Shown: positions 1 to 8,412 of the stretch, piece after piece
Numbering within the stretch: position 1 is the stretch's first letter
Layout of the letters: each line of letters opens with the position of its first letter
Source: Afipia sp. 1NLS2
GTDB taxonomy: Bacteria; Pseudomonadota; Alphaproteobacteria; Rhizobiales; Xanthobacteraceae
Length of the DNA stretch: 64,000 bases
Direction of reading: 5' to 3'
NCBI RefSeq assembly: GCF_000178995.1
Contig: NZ_ADVZ01000001.1
Span: 654,001-718,000, forward strand
Notes under the pieces: generated by a model
The model's input: the letters and a program-made list of their open reading frames with translations, nothing else
Told to the model about the DNA's origin: nothing
The model's database searches: none
Position numbers and translations under genes: made by a program

Positions 1-45
1 CAGTCCCGGCGCGTCCTGCGCCAGGATCGAGCGGCCTGATATCGA

Positions 46-432
46 TCAGGCGCTGAGCGGCTCGATATCGTCGTCGGCCATTTCGGGGATGGCCCGAAGC
101 GGCTTGGTCGACAGCGTGATGGCACGGCGGCTGCTTGAAGCGGAAGCAACCTGTCCCGACGGCGCCTCGCGCGACATCGCAAACAAGGTCGCACCGACGG
201 TGCCGCCCTGCTCTTTCAAATCCTGCTCGCTGCATGTCGCCGCGATCGCAAGGCTCATCGAATGCAGATGGGCCCGGCGGTAGCAGAACAGCGCCAGCAT
301 CGCCCGCACATCGCCCGACACCGTCTCGACCAACTGGGTCAGGCCGTGTTCGCTCGCGCGATAGAGGCTACCGAGCAGTTCGTCCCCGACGGGGCAGGAA
401 TCATTGTCCAAGGAATTACGGCTGGAAGACAT
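46..432 (-). CDS. Hypothetical protein, 128 aa
   Basis: I do not recognise a family for this small soluble protein. No signal peptide or membrane segment is visible. The middle part contains a YRRAHLHSMSLAIAATCSEQDL stretch split by no obvious motif, and the tail is Ser/Arg-rich then acidic. The ATG at 432 is preceded by a clear AAGGAGAG ribosome binding site, which makes a real gene likely. It is followed upstream by an unrelated leftward gene about 80 bases away. Function unknown. Confidence 0.6.
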   Translation of the reverse strand: MSSSRNSLDNDSCPVGDELLGSLYRASEHGLTQLVETVSGDVRAMLALFCYRRAHLHSMSLAIAATCSEQDLKEQGGTVGATLFAMSREAPSGQVASASSSRRAITLSTKPLRAIPEMADDDIEPLSA

Positions 433-512
433 TGCTCTCTCCTTCCGTAAAAGATGCGATGCAATTCGCTAACGGAAGGTTAACCATAAGAAACCACGGC
501 GTCGGACGACGC

Positions 513-1136
513 TCAGTCTTCCTTCAGCCAGCGCTCGACCGGCATGACGTCGGGAGCCTCGGCGTATTTCTTCGGCCACAGATCGACCACCCATTCAACG
601 CCGGTCGCCTTGTCGACCACGACCGCCGTGTTGTGCGGCGTCTGCAGCGCGAACGGATTGCCCCGATAGCGCGGATTGCCGACGGTATGGAATTTCAGAA
701 GGCCCCACTCCTGGAGTACCAGCAACAGGCTGGTGGTATCGCGGGTGGTGTCGAAACAATCAAAATTGGTGGCGTCCGATCCGGCGCGGATATCGGCCTT
801 GGCGACCCGCTTGCTGGTGCCGATCACCGGTCCCACGCGGCGGTCGAACCAGATGACGGCCTTCTGGAGCGCCCCACGTTCGGCAGCCGCATTTGCCTTC
901 CCTGCCGACAGGATCTGCGTCAGCGTCCTGCGATCCGCGTCGGAGAACACCAGGGTCATGCGGCGGCGGCAGACGAAGCCGTAGCACACCGTCATCTCGC
1001 TCATGGACGGCGGATTGATCGACACCGAGGAATAAAGATCGGCCTGCGGCGGGGTCAGTTCCATCGCAAAGCCTGGAACCGGCGACATTGCAAGCATCGC
1101 CAGAAGCGCGCCCCGAAATGATGAACTGCGTGACAT
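513..1136 (-). CDS. Secreted hypothetical protein, possible papain/transglutaminase-like fold
   Basis: About 207 residues starting at the ATG at 1136, which has GAGGG seven bases upstream; an in-frame TTG at 1154 is a weaker start. The N-terminus (SSSFRGALLAMLAMSPVPGFA) reads as a Sec signal peptide, so the mature protein should be periplasmic. Towards the C-terminus there is a Cys in FDCFDTTRDT, a His in PHNTAVVV and an Asp in VVDLWPKKY. Their order Cys-His-Asp is what a transglutaminase-like cysteine-peptidase fold would show. That fold assignment is inference from three residues and spacing, not a confident match. No operon partner is evident. Confidence 0.6.
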   Translation of the reverse strand: MSRSSSFRGALLAMLAMSPVPGFAMELTPPQADLYSSVSINPPSMSEMTVCYGFVCRRRMTLVFSDADRRTLTQILSAGKANAAAERGALQKAVIWFDRRVGPVIGTSKRVAKADIRAGSDATNFDCFDTTRDTTSLLLVLQEWGLLKFHTVGNPRYRGNPFALQTPHNTAVVVDKATGVEWVVDLWPKKYAEAPDVMPVERWLKED

Positions 1137-1248
1137 GACGACCCTCGACACCAACCAACGCTCCGAAAACTAATCGAGCAAAAGCGAGACGCCAAGCCAC
1201 CGCGACAATCTTATCGCCGCGTGTGGAAATTTCCCCTGCACTGATGCA

Positions 1249-1752
1249 TCAAAGAACCACTGGCGGGTCCGGCAATTCATTGCGATGCGTATCATACGCC
1301 GGAAAATGCGCCGCGAGCTCAGCCGTGATCCGCTCGATCCCGGACAACACGCCTTGTTCGAAATGGCCCTGCCGGAACGCACTCTCCATGATCGCGCAAA
1401 CCTCGCGCCAACGCTCCGCGCCAACCTTCGCGTCGATGCCGCGATCGGCGACAATCTCGACATCGCGATCCGCCAGCAGCAGATAGATTAGCACGCCGGA
1501 ATTATTTTCGGTGTCCCAGATGCGCAGGTGCGCAAACAGGTCGAGCGCGCGCTCCCGCGCCGATTGTCCGGCCAGCAGCGGTCGCCCGTCGAGCGCGCCT
1601 TCGACGACGAAACGTATCTGGCCGGTATGGCGCGCTTCGCTGGCCTTGATCGCACCCTCAATGCGCTTCAATCCCTGTGGCGAGAACGCCTTGCGCACGC
1701 GCGCGCGATTGCTGAGAAGATGCTTGCTCAATCGCCTGATGTTCAACGCCAT
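1249..1752 (-). CDS. TPM-domain protein (short form)
   Basis: 167 residues, mostly one TPM domain (the Psb32/YgcG-type fold): residues ~30-150 carry the typical ARERALDLFAHL, then GVLIYLLLADRDVEIVADRGI and a C-terminal FRQGHFEQGVLSGIERI helix. Unlike the upstream neighbour it has no signal peptide and no Gly-rich tail, so it is probably cytosolic or membrane-associated. It is the third gene of a leftward LemA / YgcG-like / TPM operon, starting 11 bases after the previous stop. TPM proteins of this layout are common next to LemA in proteobacteria; their biochemical role is unsettled (envelope stress, PSII repair in plants, phosphatase activity in some). Confidence 0.85.
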   Translation of the reverse strand: MALNIRRLSKHLLSNRARVRKAFSPQGLKRIEGAIKASEARHTGQIRFVVEGALDGRPLLAGQSARERALDLFAHLRIWDTENNSGVLIYLLLADRDVEIVADRGIDAKVGAERWREVCAIMESAFRQGHFEQGVLSGIERITAELAAHFPAYDTHRNELPDPPVVL

Positions 1753-1763
1753 CGCCGTTCCCG

Positions 1764-2624
1764 CTACCAGTTTCCCGATGCGCCGCCGCCACCGAAACTG
1801 CCGCCGCCTCCGCTAAAGCCGCCACCGCCCGATCCGCCACCCCAGCTCGATCCGCCACGGCCATAACCGCCGCCACCGCCGGAGAAGGGAATGGCATCGC
1901 CGATCAATGTGAAGAAGAACGCGATTATGCCGACGATCAGCGAGACCGCCCAGAACCCGACGAACCACCAGGCCACGATGGCGACGCCGCCACCCGTCAG
2001 CAACGAGCCCGGAAACCGGCCAAAGGCCTGACGCAGAATCCCGCCGATCACGATGGTGAGAATCAGAAGGACCGGAAAAGCCTGGCCGATCTCCTCCCAA
2101 CTGCCCTGGCTGGCATTGTTGCGCGGAGCAGGCGCGGGCAGCGGCTCGCCATCGATCACCTTGATGATCCGATCAACCCCGGCATCGATGCCACCGGCGA
2201 AATCACCCTGCCTGAATTTCGGCGTGATGATCTCGTTGATGATGCGATTGGCGGTGACGTCGGGCAGCGCTCCTTCGAAGCCATAACCAACCTCGATGCG
2301 TAGGCGGCGATCATCCTTGGCGACCAGCAGCAACACGCCGTCATCGACACCCTTGCGCCCCAGCTTCCACTGCTCGACGACGCGGATGGAATATTGCGCG
2401 ATGTCTTCGGGCTGCGTGGTCGGCACGATCAGCACCGCGATCTGACTGCCCTTGCGAGCCTCGAACGCGGCCAGTTTCTGGTCGAGATTCGAGATGTCGG
2501 CGGCGCTCAGCGTCCCGGTCTGGTCGGTGACGCGCGCGGTGAGCTGCGGCACCGCGACATCCGCCACGGCGACCGCCGCCCAGCACAGCAGGAACGCAAG
2601 AACGAGCTGCCTCGCGATCTTCAT
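1764..2624 (-). CDS. Secreted TPM-domain membrane protein (YgcG-like)
   Basis: 286 residues. A signal peptide (QLVLAFLLCWAAVAVADV) is followed by a TPM domain (~residues 27-160) with the hallmark VTDQTGTLSAADISNLDQKL start, GSQIAVLIVPTT and RIEVGYGFEGALPD segments. Two hydrophobic segments follow (~190-245), and then a very Gly/Ser-rich tail of about 35 residues ending in GASGNW. Such Gly-rich tails are usual in YgcG-type proteins. The gene sits 24 bases downstream of lemA and 11 bases upstream of a second TPM gene, so the three are very likely one transcript. Confidence 0.9.
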   Translation of the reverse strand: MKIARQLVLAFLLCWAAVAVADVAVPQLTARVTDQTGTLSAADISNLDQKLAAFEARKGSQIAVLIVPTTQPEDIAQYSIRVVEQWKLGRKGVDDGVLLLVAKDDRRLRIEVGYGFEGALPDVTANRIINEIITPKFRQGDFAGGIDAGVDRIIKVIDGEPLPAPAPRNNASQGSWEEIGQAFPVLLILTIVIGGILRQAFGRFPGSLLTGGGVAIVAWWFVGFWAVSLIVGIIAFFFTLIGDAIPFSGGGGGYGRGGSSWGGGSGGGGFSGGGGSFGGGGASGNW

Positions 2625-2648
2625 CGATGCGCCTCGCCGGCCACCCCG

Positions 2649-3272
2649 CTACTTGGCAGGCGCCGGAGCGGGTGCGGGTGCGGGTGCATTGAAATCGACC
2701 TTCGGCGCAGTCGATATATCTTTCTCATTATCGACGGTGAAGTTCGCCTTGGTCTTGTAGCCGAACACCATCGCGGTGAGGTTATTCGGGAAGGTGCGGA
2801 TGTTGACGTTATAGTCCTGCACCGCCTTGATGTAGCGGTTGCGCGCGACCGTGATGCGGTTCTCGGTGCCTTCCAGTTGAGCCATCAGGTCGCGAAACAA
2901 CTGGTCGGACTTGAGCTGCGGATAGTTTTCGGTGACGACCAGCAGGCGCGACAGCGCGCTCGACAGTTCACCCTGCGCTGCCTGGAATTTCTGCAACGCC
3001 GCCGGATCGTTGACGACATCGGGACCCGCCTGCACGCTGCCGACCTTGGCGCGCGCATTGGTGACGCCGAGCAGCACATCCTTTTCCTGCTGCGCAAAAC
3101 CCTTCACCGAATTGACGAGGTTGGGCACGAGGTCCGCGCGGCGCTGATACTGGTTCACCACCTCCGACCAGGCGGACTTCACCTGCTCGTCGTTTTGCTG
3201 GATCGCATTGTATCCGCAATTGGTCAGACTAAGTGTCGCGAGCGCGGCGAGAACCGTCAGCAACCTGCGCAT
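2649..3272 (-). CDS. LemA family lipoprotein
   Basis: 207 residues from the ATG at 3272 (ACAGGAGA lies just upstream); a longer in-frame opening to 3425 lacks a comparable ribosome binding site. The N-terminus is a lipoprotein signal with lipobox LTNC at residues ~16-19, then GYNAIQQNDEQVKSAWSEVVNQYQRR and RADLVPNLVNSVKG, the classic LemA helical repeat region. The last ~15 residues are Pro/Ala repeats (PAPAPAPAPAK). LemA is an extracytoplasmic coiled-coil protein of poorly known function. It leads the LemA-TPM-TPM operon here. Confidence 0.92.
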   Translation of the reverse strand: MRRLLTVLAALATLSLTNCGYNAIQQNDEQVKSAWSEVVNQYQRRADLVPNLVNSVKGFAQQEKDVLLGVTNARAKVGSVQAGPDVVNDPAALQKFQAAQGELSSALSRLLVVTENYPQLKSDQLFRDLMAQLEGTENRITVARNRYIKAVQDYNVNIRTFPNNLTAMVFGYKTKANFTVDNEKDISTAPKVDFNAPAPAPAPAPAK

Positions 3273-3586
3273 GAAAAATCTCCTGTCATTGAACGCGCAC
3301 ATCCGCGTGCGGTGATGGTCGCATCTTATATCATCACGAAGACTGCATCGTGCGCCAGCCGCCAGCATCGCACTGGCGAGGCGCAAACCTGAATGGGGGC
3401 AGCATAGCGTCAAGGCATAGATCAAGAAAATACATCGGTGCCATCGGCCCTGACGATTAATTCAAAATAGATGCTTTTGCTGGATTGTATGCAATCGGGA
3501 CTGAGTCTTCGCGATGGCGGGACGTCGGACAGTTTTCGTCGACCTTGCCGGATCAACCATCACGATTGAAATCTAAGGATATTTCC
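3273..3586. other. Divergent intergenic region, no gene seen
   Basis: This 314-base gap separates the leftward lemA operon from the rightward binding-protein gene and should hold both promoters. I see no RNA gene and no FNR-type palindrome in it. Short in-frame extensions of both flanking genes run into it but lack ribosome binding sites. Confidence 0.5.
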
Positions 3587-4759
3587 ATGCGCCCGTCGTT
3601 CAGAATGGCTTCGATTGCGCTGGCTGGCTTTATGGCCGCCCTGCCCGCTGCCCACGCCGAGGATGGCGTCTCGGCGGACAAGATCGTGCTTGGTCAGGCG
3701 GCAGCGTTGACCGGCCCGGCGGCAGCCCTGGGGCAGGGCATGAAGCTGGGCCTCGAAGCGGCATTCGCCGAGGCCAACAAGGCCGGCGGCATCAAGGGCC
3801 GCAAGCTCGAACTCAAGAGCGTCGACGATGGCTATGAGCCGACGCGCTCGATCGGGGTCGTCAAGAAGCTGCTGGAAGAAGACAAGGTCTTCGCGATTAT
3901 CGGCACGGTCGGCACGCCGACCGCCGCCGCGATCCTGCCGATCGCGACCAATGCCGGTGTCCCGATGATCGGCGCATTCTCCGGCGTCGAATTTCTCCGC
4001 GAGCCTTATAAGCCATTGGTGATGAACGTCCGCGCCTCCTACTACCAGGAGACCGAGGCGATGGTCGAGCATCTCACCAAGGATCTCGGCTACACCCGCA
4101 TCGGCATCATGTATCAGGATGACGGCTATGGGCAGGCGGGCCTCGCCGGGCTGCAGCGCGCGCTGGAAAAGCGCGGCATGAAGCTCACCGGTGAGGGGAC
4201 GTACGAACGCAACACCGTCGCGATCAAGACCGCGCTGCTTGCGGTGCGGAAGGCCAAGCCCGAAGCCGTGGTGATGATCAGCTCCTACAAGCCGGCGGCG
4301 GCATTCATCAAGCTGGCGCGCGAGATCAAGTTCGACCCGACCTTCGTCAACGTCTCCTTCGTCGGCTCCGACGCTCTCGCCAAGGAGCTTGGCTCGAATG
4401 GCGCGGGCGTGGTCGTGACGCAGGTCGTGCCATTCCCGCTGGACAATAAGATTCCGGTGGTTGGCCACTATCAGGCAGCCCTCAAGTCCGTGGCGCCGGA
4501 TGCCAAACCGGGCTTCGTATCGCTGGAAGGTTATCTGGTCGGCCGTACATTGATCGCCGGGCTTGAGAAGATCGATGGTGCGCCGACGCGCAAGGGATTG
4601 ATCGAGGCGGTCCAGAAAGCCAGCCCGATCGATGTCGGCGGCATGAAGCTATCCTACAGCACCACAAGCAATCGCGGCTCCGATCAGGTCTTCCTGACGG
4701 TGATTCAGGCCGACGGCAGCCTGCAGGCGGTCAACCGCTTGCAAAAAGCCGGAATGTAA
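3587..4759 (+). CDS. Branched-chain amino-acid-type ABC transporter substrate-binding protein
   Basis: 390 residues from the ATG at 3587, preceded by TAAGGAT. The N-terminus is a signal peptide cut after AAHAED. The rest is a type I periplasmic binding protein (LivJ/Peripla_BP_6): [33 protein letters not shown] at the start of lobe 1, [30 protein letters not shown] for the ligand pocket, and [11 protein letters not shown] in lobe 2. No permease or ATPase is adjacent, so it is an orphan. Given the chemoreceptor 14 bases downstream, it may act as a sensor-presenting binding protein rather than a transporter part (inference). The ligand cannot be told from sequence. Confidence 0.92.
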   Translation: MRPSFRMASIALAGFMAALPAAHAEDGVSADKIVLGQAAALTGPAAALGQGMKLGLEAAFAEANKAGGIKGRKLELKSVDDGYEPTRSIGVVKKLLEEDKVFAIIGTVGTPTAAAILPIATNAGVPMIGAFSGVEFLREPYKPLVMNVRASYYQETEAMVEHLTKDLGYTRIGIMYQDDGYGQAGLAGLQRALEKRGMKLTGEGTYERNTVAIKTALLAVRKAKPEAVVMISSYKPAAAFIKLAREIKFDPTFVNVSFVGSDALAKELGSNGAGVVVTQVVPFPLDNKIPVVGHYQAALKSVAPDAKPGFVSLEGYLVGRTLIAGLEKIDGAPTRKGLIEAVQKASPIDVGGMKLSYSTTSNRGSDQVFLTVIQADGSLQAVNRLQKAGM

Positions 4760-4773
4760 CGGCGAAGGCTTCA

Positions 4774-6936
4774 GTGAAGACGGCAACAATGGATAAGGCA
4801 CGAGCTTCGGGGGATACGATGAAGGCCGTACTGTCGAAATTGCATTTTGGTTTGCGGGGCCGCCTGTTCATGGCGTTCGGATTGGTCGCGGCATTGACCG
4901 TGATCGCAAGCCTGAACGCGATATTCTCCTATGTCAGCCTCGGCAATTCTCTCGGCGTGATCGCCGAGCAGAGCCTCCCCGAATTGACGCGATCCTCCAG
5001 CGTCATCAAGGCTGCAGGCGATGTCGGCGCGGCCGCCCCCAGCCTGCTTGCCGCAGCGAACAACGCCGAGCGCAGCGATGCCCTCAAGGCGCTTGCGGCT
5101 GCGCGCGAAGAAATGAAACACAGTATCGGCCTGTTGAGCGCGGATGATGCCGCCAAGCTCAACGGCACCGCCGGGCGCATTCTCGAAAACCTGACACGGC
5201 TGGAGAAATCCGTCACCGAGCGCCAGTCGATCGCCGAAGCCCGTCATGCCCTGATCGGCGAATTGCGCAAGACACACCAGAAGCTTGCTGAAAAACTGAT
5301 CCCGATTGCGGACGATGTTGGCTTCGCGCTCACGATGGCGCTGGAAAAGGCCGCTGACGAGCCCGACCCTGCCACCGTACATACAACCCTGATGGGGCTG
5401 GCCGATAATGAACTCGGCGAACTTCAGGCGGTGCTGGCGCTGCGTGCCGAATCCAACCTGATGCTCGGTGTCCTCGTCGAGGCCGCCGATCTCACATCCG
5501 CCGACCTGCTGCCGCCGGTGAAGGATCGCTTCAATGCAGCCGCCAATCACATCAACAAGGCGGCGGCGATCCTCAAAAACCCGGAAACGACCAAGCTTGT
5601 CGGCCAGTTGGTCGCTATCGGTCGCGGCTCGAACAATATCTTCGATCTGAAGCAGAAGGAAATCGCGGCCACCAAGGCCGGCGTGGACGTGGTGGCTCAG
5701 AACCGCGTGCTCGCAACCGAATTTGCAAAGGAAGTGGCCGGGCTCGGCCAGCGGAGCGAAGTCGCCGCCGCAGGCGCGGTGCAGGCTTCCCAGGCCGAAA
5801 TCGGCCGGGGCCGGGTCGTGTTGATCACGATCGCCCTTGCGAGCCTGCTCGCGGCGCTGCTGATCGGCTGGTTCTATGTCGGCCGTGGCGTGGTGCGTCG
5901 CCTCGTCGGATTGCAGACGAACATGAAGGCGATTGCCGCCGGAGACCTCGCGGTGGACGTGGCCACCAAGGGGTCGGATGAAATCGCCGCGATGGGCGAA
6001 GCGCTTCAGGTGTTCAAGGACAACATGGCGGAATCCAACCGCTTGCGTGCCGAGCGGATCGAAGGCGAGAAGCGCGCCTCGGCCCAGCGCCGGAGCGAGA
6101 TGTCGCAACTCGCCGACGAATTCCATGCCGCGGTCGGCGAAATCGTGCAAACGGTGTCGTCCGCTTCCACCGAGCTCGAGGCGTCGGCGAGGACACTGAC
6201 CTCAACCGCAGCGGAGACTCAGCAACTGTCCGCGATGGTAGAAACCGCGTCGGGCGACGCATCCCGGAATGTCGATTCTGTCGCCGCCGCCACCGAGGAG
6301 ATGACCGCTTCGATCGCCGAGATCAATCGCCAGGTGCAGGAGTCCAACCGCATCGCCTCCGACGCGGTGCATCAGGCTGAAATGACCGACGGCCGCATCA
6401 ACGAATTGTCCAAGGCGGCGACGCGGATCGGCGATGTCATCAATCTCATCACCTCCATCGCGGAGCAGACCAACCTGCTGGCGCTGAATGCGACCATCGA
6501 GGCGGCGCGCGCCGGCGAATCCGGCAAGGGGTTTGCCGTCGTCGCGCAGGAGGTCAAGTCGCTGGCGACCCAGACCAGCAAGGCGACCAACGAGATCAGC
6601 TCCCAGATCGCAGGCATGCAGGTGGCGACGCAGGAATCGGTCGGCGCGATCAAGCAGATCAGCGCCACCATCGGCCGCATTTCGGAAATCGCTTCGGTGA
6701 TCGCCGATTCGGTCGGACAGCAGGGCAGCGCCATCCAGGAGATTGTCCGCAGCGTTCAGGGCGCGGCCAAGTCAACCAGCGAAGTTGCCGGCAACATCAG
6801 CGAAGTGAACAAGGGCGCCAATGAAACGAGTTCGGCATCCTCGCAGGTGCTTTCGTCGGCGCAATCCCTGTCCGGCGAAAGCAATCGCCTCAAGCTGGAA
6901 GTCGATCGTTTCCTGGAGACCGTACGCGCCGCCTAA
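4774..6936 (+). CDS. Methyl-accepting chemotaxis protein
   Basis: 720 residues from the GTG at 4774; ATGs at 4789 and 4819 are alternatives, the last with a GGGGGA close by. TM1 is at ~residues 32-55, then a long helical periplasmic sensor (~60-345) of a size typical of helical bimodular ligand domains, TM2 at ~347-372, a HAMP domain, and the cytoplasmic signalling domain with the highly conserved hairpin tip [18 protein letters not shown] followed by [15 protein letters not shown]. It starts 14 bases after a periplasmic binding-protein gene, which suggests that protein presents its ligand to this receptor (inference). No CheB/CheR-binding pentapeptide is visible at the C-terminus. Confidence 0.95.
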   Translation: MKTATMDKARASGDTMKAVLSKLHFGLRGRLFMAFGLVAALTVIASLNAIFSYVSLGNSLGVIAEQSLPELTRSSSVIKAAGDVGAAAPSLLAAANNAERSDALKALAAAREEMKHSIGLLSADDAAKLNGTAGRILENLTRLEKSVTERQSIAEARHALIGELRKTHQKLAEKLIPIADDVGFALTMALEKAADEPDPATVHTTLMGLADNELGELQAVLALRAESNLMLGVLVEAADLTSADLLPPVKDRFNAAANHINKAAAILKNPETTKLVGQLVAIGRGSNNIFDLKQKEIAATKAGVDVVAQNRVLATEFAKEVAGLGQRSEVAAAGAVQASQAEIGRGRVVLITIALASLLAALLIGWFYVGRGVVRRLVGLQTNMKAIAAGDLAVDVATKGSDEIAAMGEALQVFKDNMAESNRLRAERIEGEKRASAQRRSEMSQLADEFHAAVGEIVQTVSSASTELEASARTLTSTAAETQQLSAMVETASGDASRNVDSVAAATEEMTASIAEINRQVQESNRIASDAVHQAEMTDGRINELSKAATRIGDVINLITSIAEQTNLLALNATIEAARAGESGKGFAVVAQEVKSLATQTSKATNEISSQIAGMQVATQESVGAIKQISATIGRISEIASVIADSVGQQGSAIQEIVRSVQGAAKSTSEVAGNISEVNKGANETSSASSQVLSSAQSLSGESNRLKLEVDRFLETVRAA

Positions 6937-6975
6937 CGGGCGGAAGCCTGCGAGACGATGTGAATGGCGCAGACT

Positions 6976-7000
6976 GGCGATAGCGAAACCCGCTATCGCC
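6976..7000 (+). terminator. Perfect 10-bp hairpin after the chemoreceptor
   Basis: GGCGATAGCG, a 5-base loop, then CGCTATCGCC: a perfect 10-bp inverted repeat 40 bases after the chemoreceptor stop. There is no U-run behind it, so as an intrinsic terminator it is incomplete; an mRNA 3'-end-stabilising role is equally possible. The remaining ~240 bases up to the next promoter hold nothing I can name. Confidence 0.5.
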
Positions 7001-7246
7001 ACACAAGCTACAAGCTGGCTTTGACCTGCTGATTTGAATGGCGCGCCCGAAAGGATGCGTTCCAGCCCTGTGCAGCACTTCTATCACTATCCCGTCAATG
7101 GCAGCCCCATCCCGCCCCTCTTCTTTTTCCAAGACGTCGCCTGGTTCTCCAGCAACGGAACGCCTACAGGAGCATAAAACAGTTTGTGTTTTGTGGCTCG
7201 TAGCTTGCAGAAATCGGACCAGGAAGTGCCCCAGTTCCTTCTTCAC

Positions 7247-7260
7247 TTGAGCCAGATCAA
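7247..7260. promoter_or_regulatory. FixK/FNR box
   Basis: TTGAGCCAGATCAA, a perfect TTGA-N6-TCAA site whose centre lies ~55 bases before the start codon of the exporter operon at 7309. It is the leftmost of the series in this window. Confidence 0.8.
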
Positions 7261-7308
7261 GCACTGCAGATAAGAAAGTGCGACTGAGTTTCGGTGCGGA
7301 GCTGAAGC

Positions 7309-8412
7309 ATGGTCACGGGTCAAGAAAACTCCCCCTCACAAGAAACGCAAACGTACAAAACCTCATCTGAGAACGGGATCGTTTTCCCCGGCAGTGAGCA
7401 CCTTCCCGTGCCTCAATCACGAGACAACCGAACAGTCAGGCATCGATGGATGCCAGCAGCCTTGCTGCTGCTCGGTGCCCTATCTGGCGGAGCAGGATAC
7501 TACTGGTGGGAGCGATTGCACCCATCTCTCCCGATTGGGATCAGTTACGGAAACGGCCGCATCGAAGCAGACGAAATTGATATCGCCACAAAATACGCAG
7601 GCAGAATCGCTGAGTTGGGAGCGGACATTGGCGATCTGGTGTCTCCCGGACAGGTCGTGGCCAAAATGGATACCCAGGATATCCAGCAGTCCCTTTCGAA
7701 ATCCGAAGCCACGGCGCGCCAAGCGCAGAAGGCGATCGACGAAGCGCAAGCAAATCTTGTCCAGCAACAGACTCAGCAGAGGCTCTCCGAACAGGAGATC
7801 AAGCGAACCCGCACCTTGTTGAAGAGTGGCTGGGCAACAAAAGAATTGATGGACCAACGGCAACAACAGCTTGACGCCGCCAATGCCGGCCTGACTGCCG
7901 CGAAGGCCAGGGTTCTTCAGACAGAGCATGCGCTCAGCGCAGCAGAGCACGATGCCGCCTTCTATAGAGTCCAGATCGGTGACAATGCCCTCATCGCGCC
8001 CAAGAGAGGGAGAATCCAATACCGGCTTGCCAATATTGGCGAAGTCCTTCCCGCTGGGGGCAAGGTCTTCACCATGCTCGACTTCTCATATGTCTACATG
8101 GACATCTATCTACCCACCGCGGAAGCGGGCAAGGTCAAGGTCGGCGACGATGCCCGTATCGTTCTTGACGCCTATCCCGATCATCCAATTCCCGCGAAAG
8201 TCTCGTTCGTCGCGAATCTATCCCAGTTCACACCGAAGACAGTGGAGACAAAAAGCGAGCGCGATAAGCTGATGTTTCGAATCCGGGTGCGGATTGATCA
8301 GGACCGTTTGCTTGCACACAGCGATTCCATCAGAAGCGGCCTGCCAGGCGTGGCCTATGTGCGCTGGGACTATTCAGTCGGTTGGCCCGCAAAACTTAAG
8401 AGCGCTCCATGA
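7309..8412 (+). CDS. HlyD-family membrane fusion protein (YhiI-like)
   Basis: 367 residues. A single membrane anchor (~residues 47-65, MPAALLLLGALSGGAGYYWW) is followed by a periplasmic adaptor: a first biotinyl-lipoyl half (GRIAELGADIGDLVSPGQVVAKMD), a long coiled-coil hairpin rich in Gln (~120-215), the second lipoyl half (ALIAPKRGRIQYRLANIGEVLPAGG) and a beta-barrel. It is the adaptor of a tripartite exporter with the two downstream ABC genes: the stop overlaps the next start (ATGA). The same order, adaptor / double-ATPase permease / permease, is seen in Escherichia coli yhiI-rbbA-yhhJ. No outer-membrane TolC partner is in the window. Substrate unknown. A FixK/FNR box precedes it. Confidence 0.92.
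   Translation: MVTGQENSPSQETQTYKTSSENGIVFPGSEHLPVPQSRDNRTVRHRWMPAALLLLGALSGGAGYYWWERLHPSLPIGISYGNGRIEADEIDIATKYAGRIAELGADIGDLVSPGQVVAKMDTQDIQQSLSKSEATARQAQKAIDEAQANLVQQQTQQRLSEQEIKRTRTLLKSGWATKELMDQRQQQLDAANAGLTAAKARVLQTEHALSAAEHDAAFYRVQIGDNALIAPKRGRIQYRLANIGEVLPAGGKVFTMLDFSYVYMDIYLPTAEAGKVKVGDDARIVLDAYPDHPIPAKVSFVANLSQFTPKTVETKSERDKLMFRIRVRIDQDRLLAHSDSIRSGLPGVAYVRWDYSVGWPAKLKSAP

Noticed and set aside
135-1121. Long plus-strand open frame (328 codons)
   Set aside because: Antisense to two leftward genes with better ribosome binding sites; Arg/His-rich composition typical of a GC-rich shadow frame.
3560-4468. 302-codon minus-strand frame opposite the binding-protein gene
   Set aside because: Composition (His/Arg/Gly-rich) is that of an antisense shadow, and the plus strand encodes a clear periplasmic binding protein.
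4771-6150. 459-codon minus-strand frame opposite the chemoreceptor
   Set aside because: Shadow of the MCP gene; no family features.
7038-7250. 70-codon frame between the chemoreceptor and the exporter
   Set aside because: No ribosome binding site, no recognisable content, and it overlaps the FixK/FNR box.
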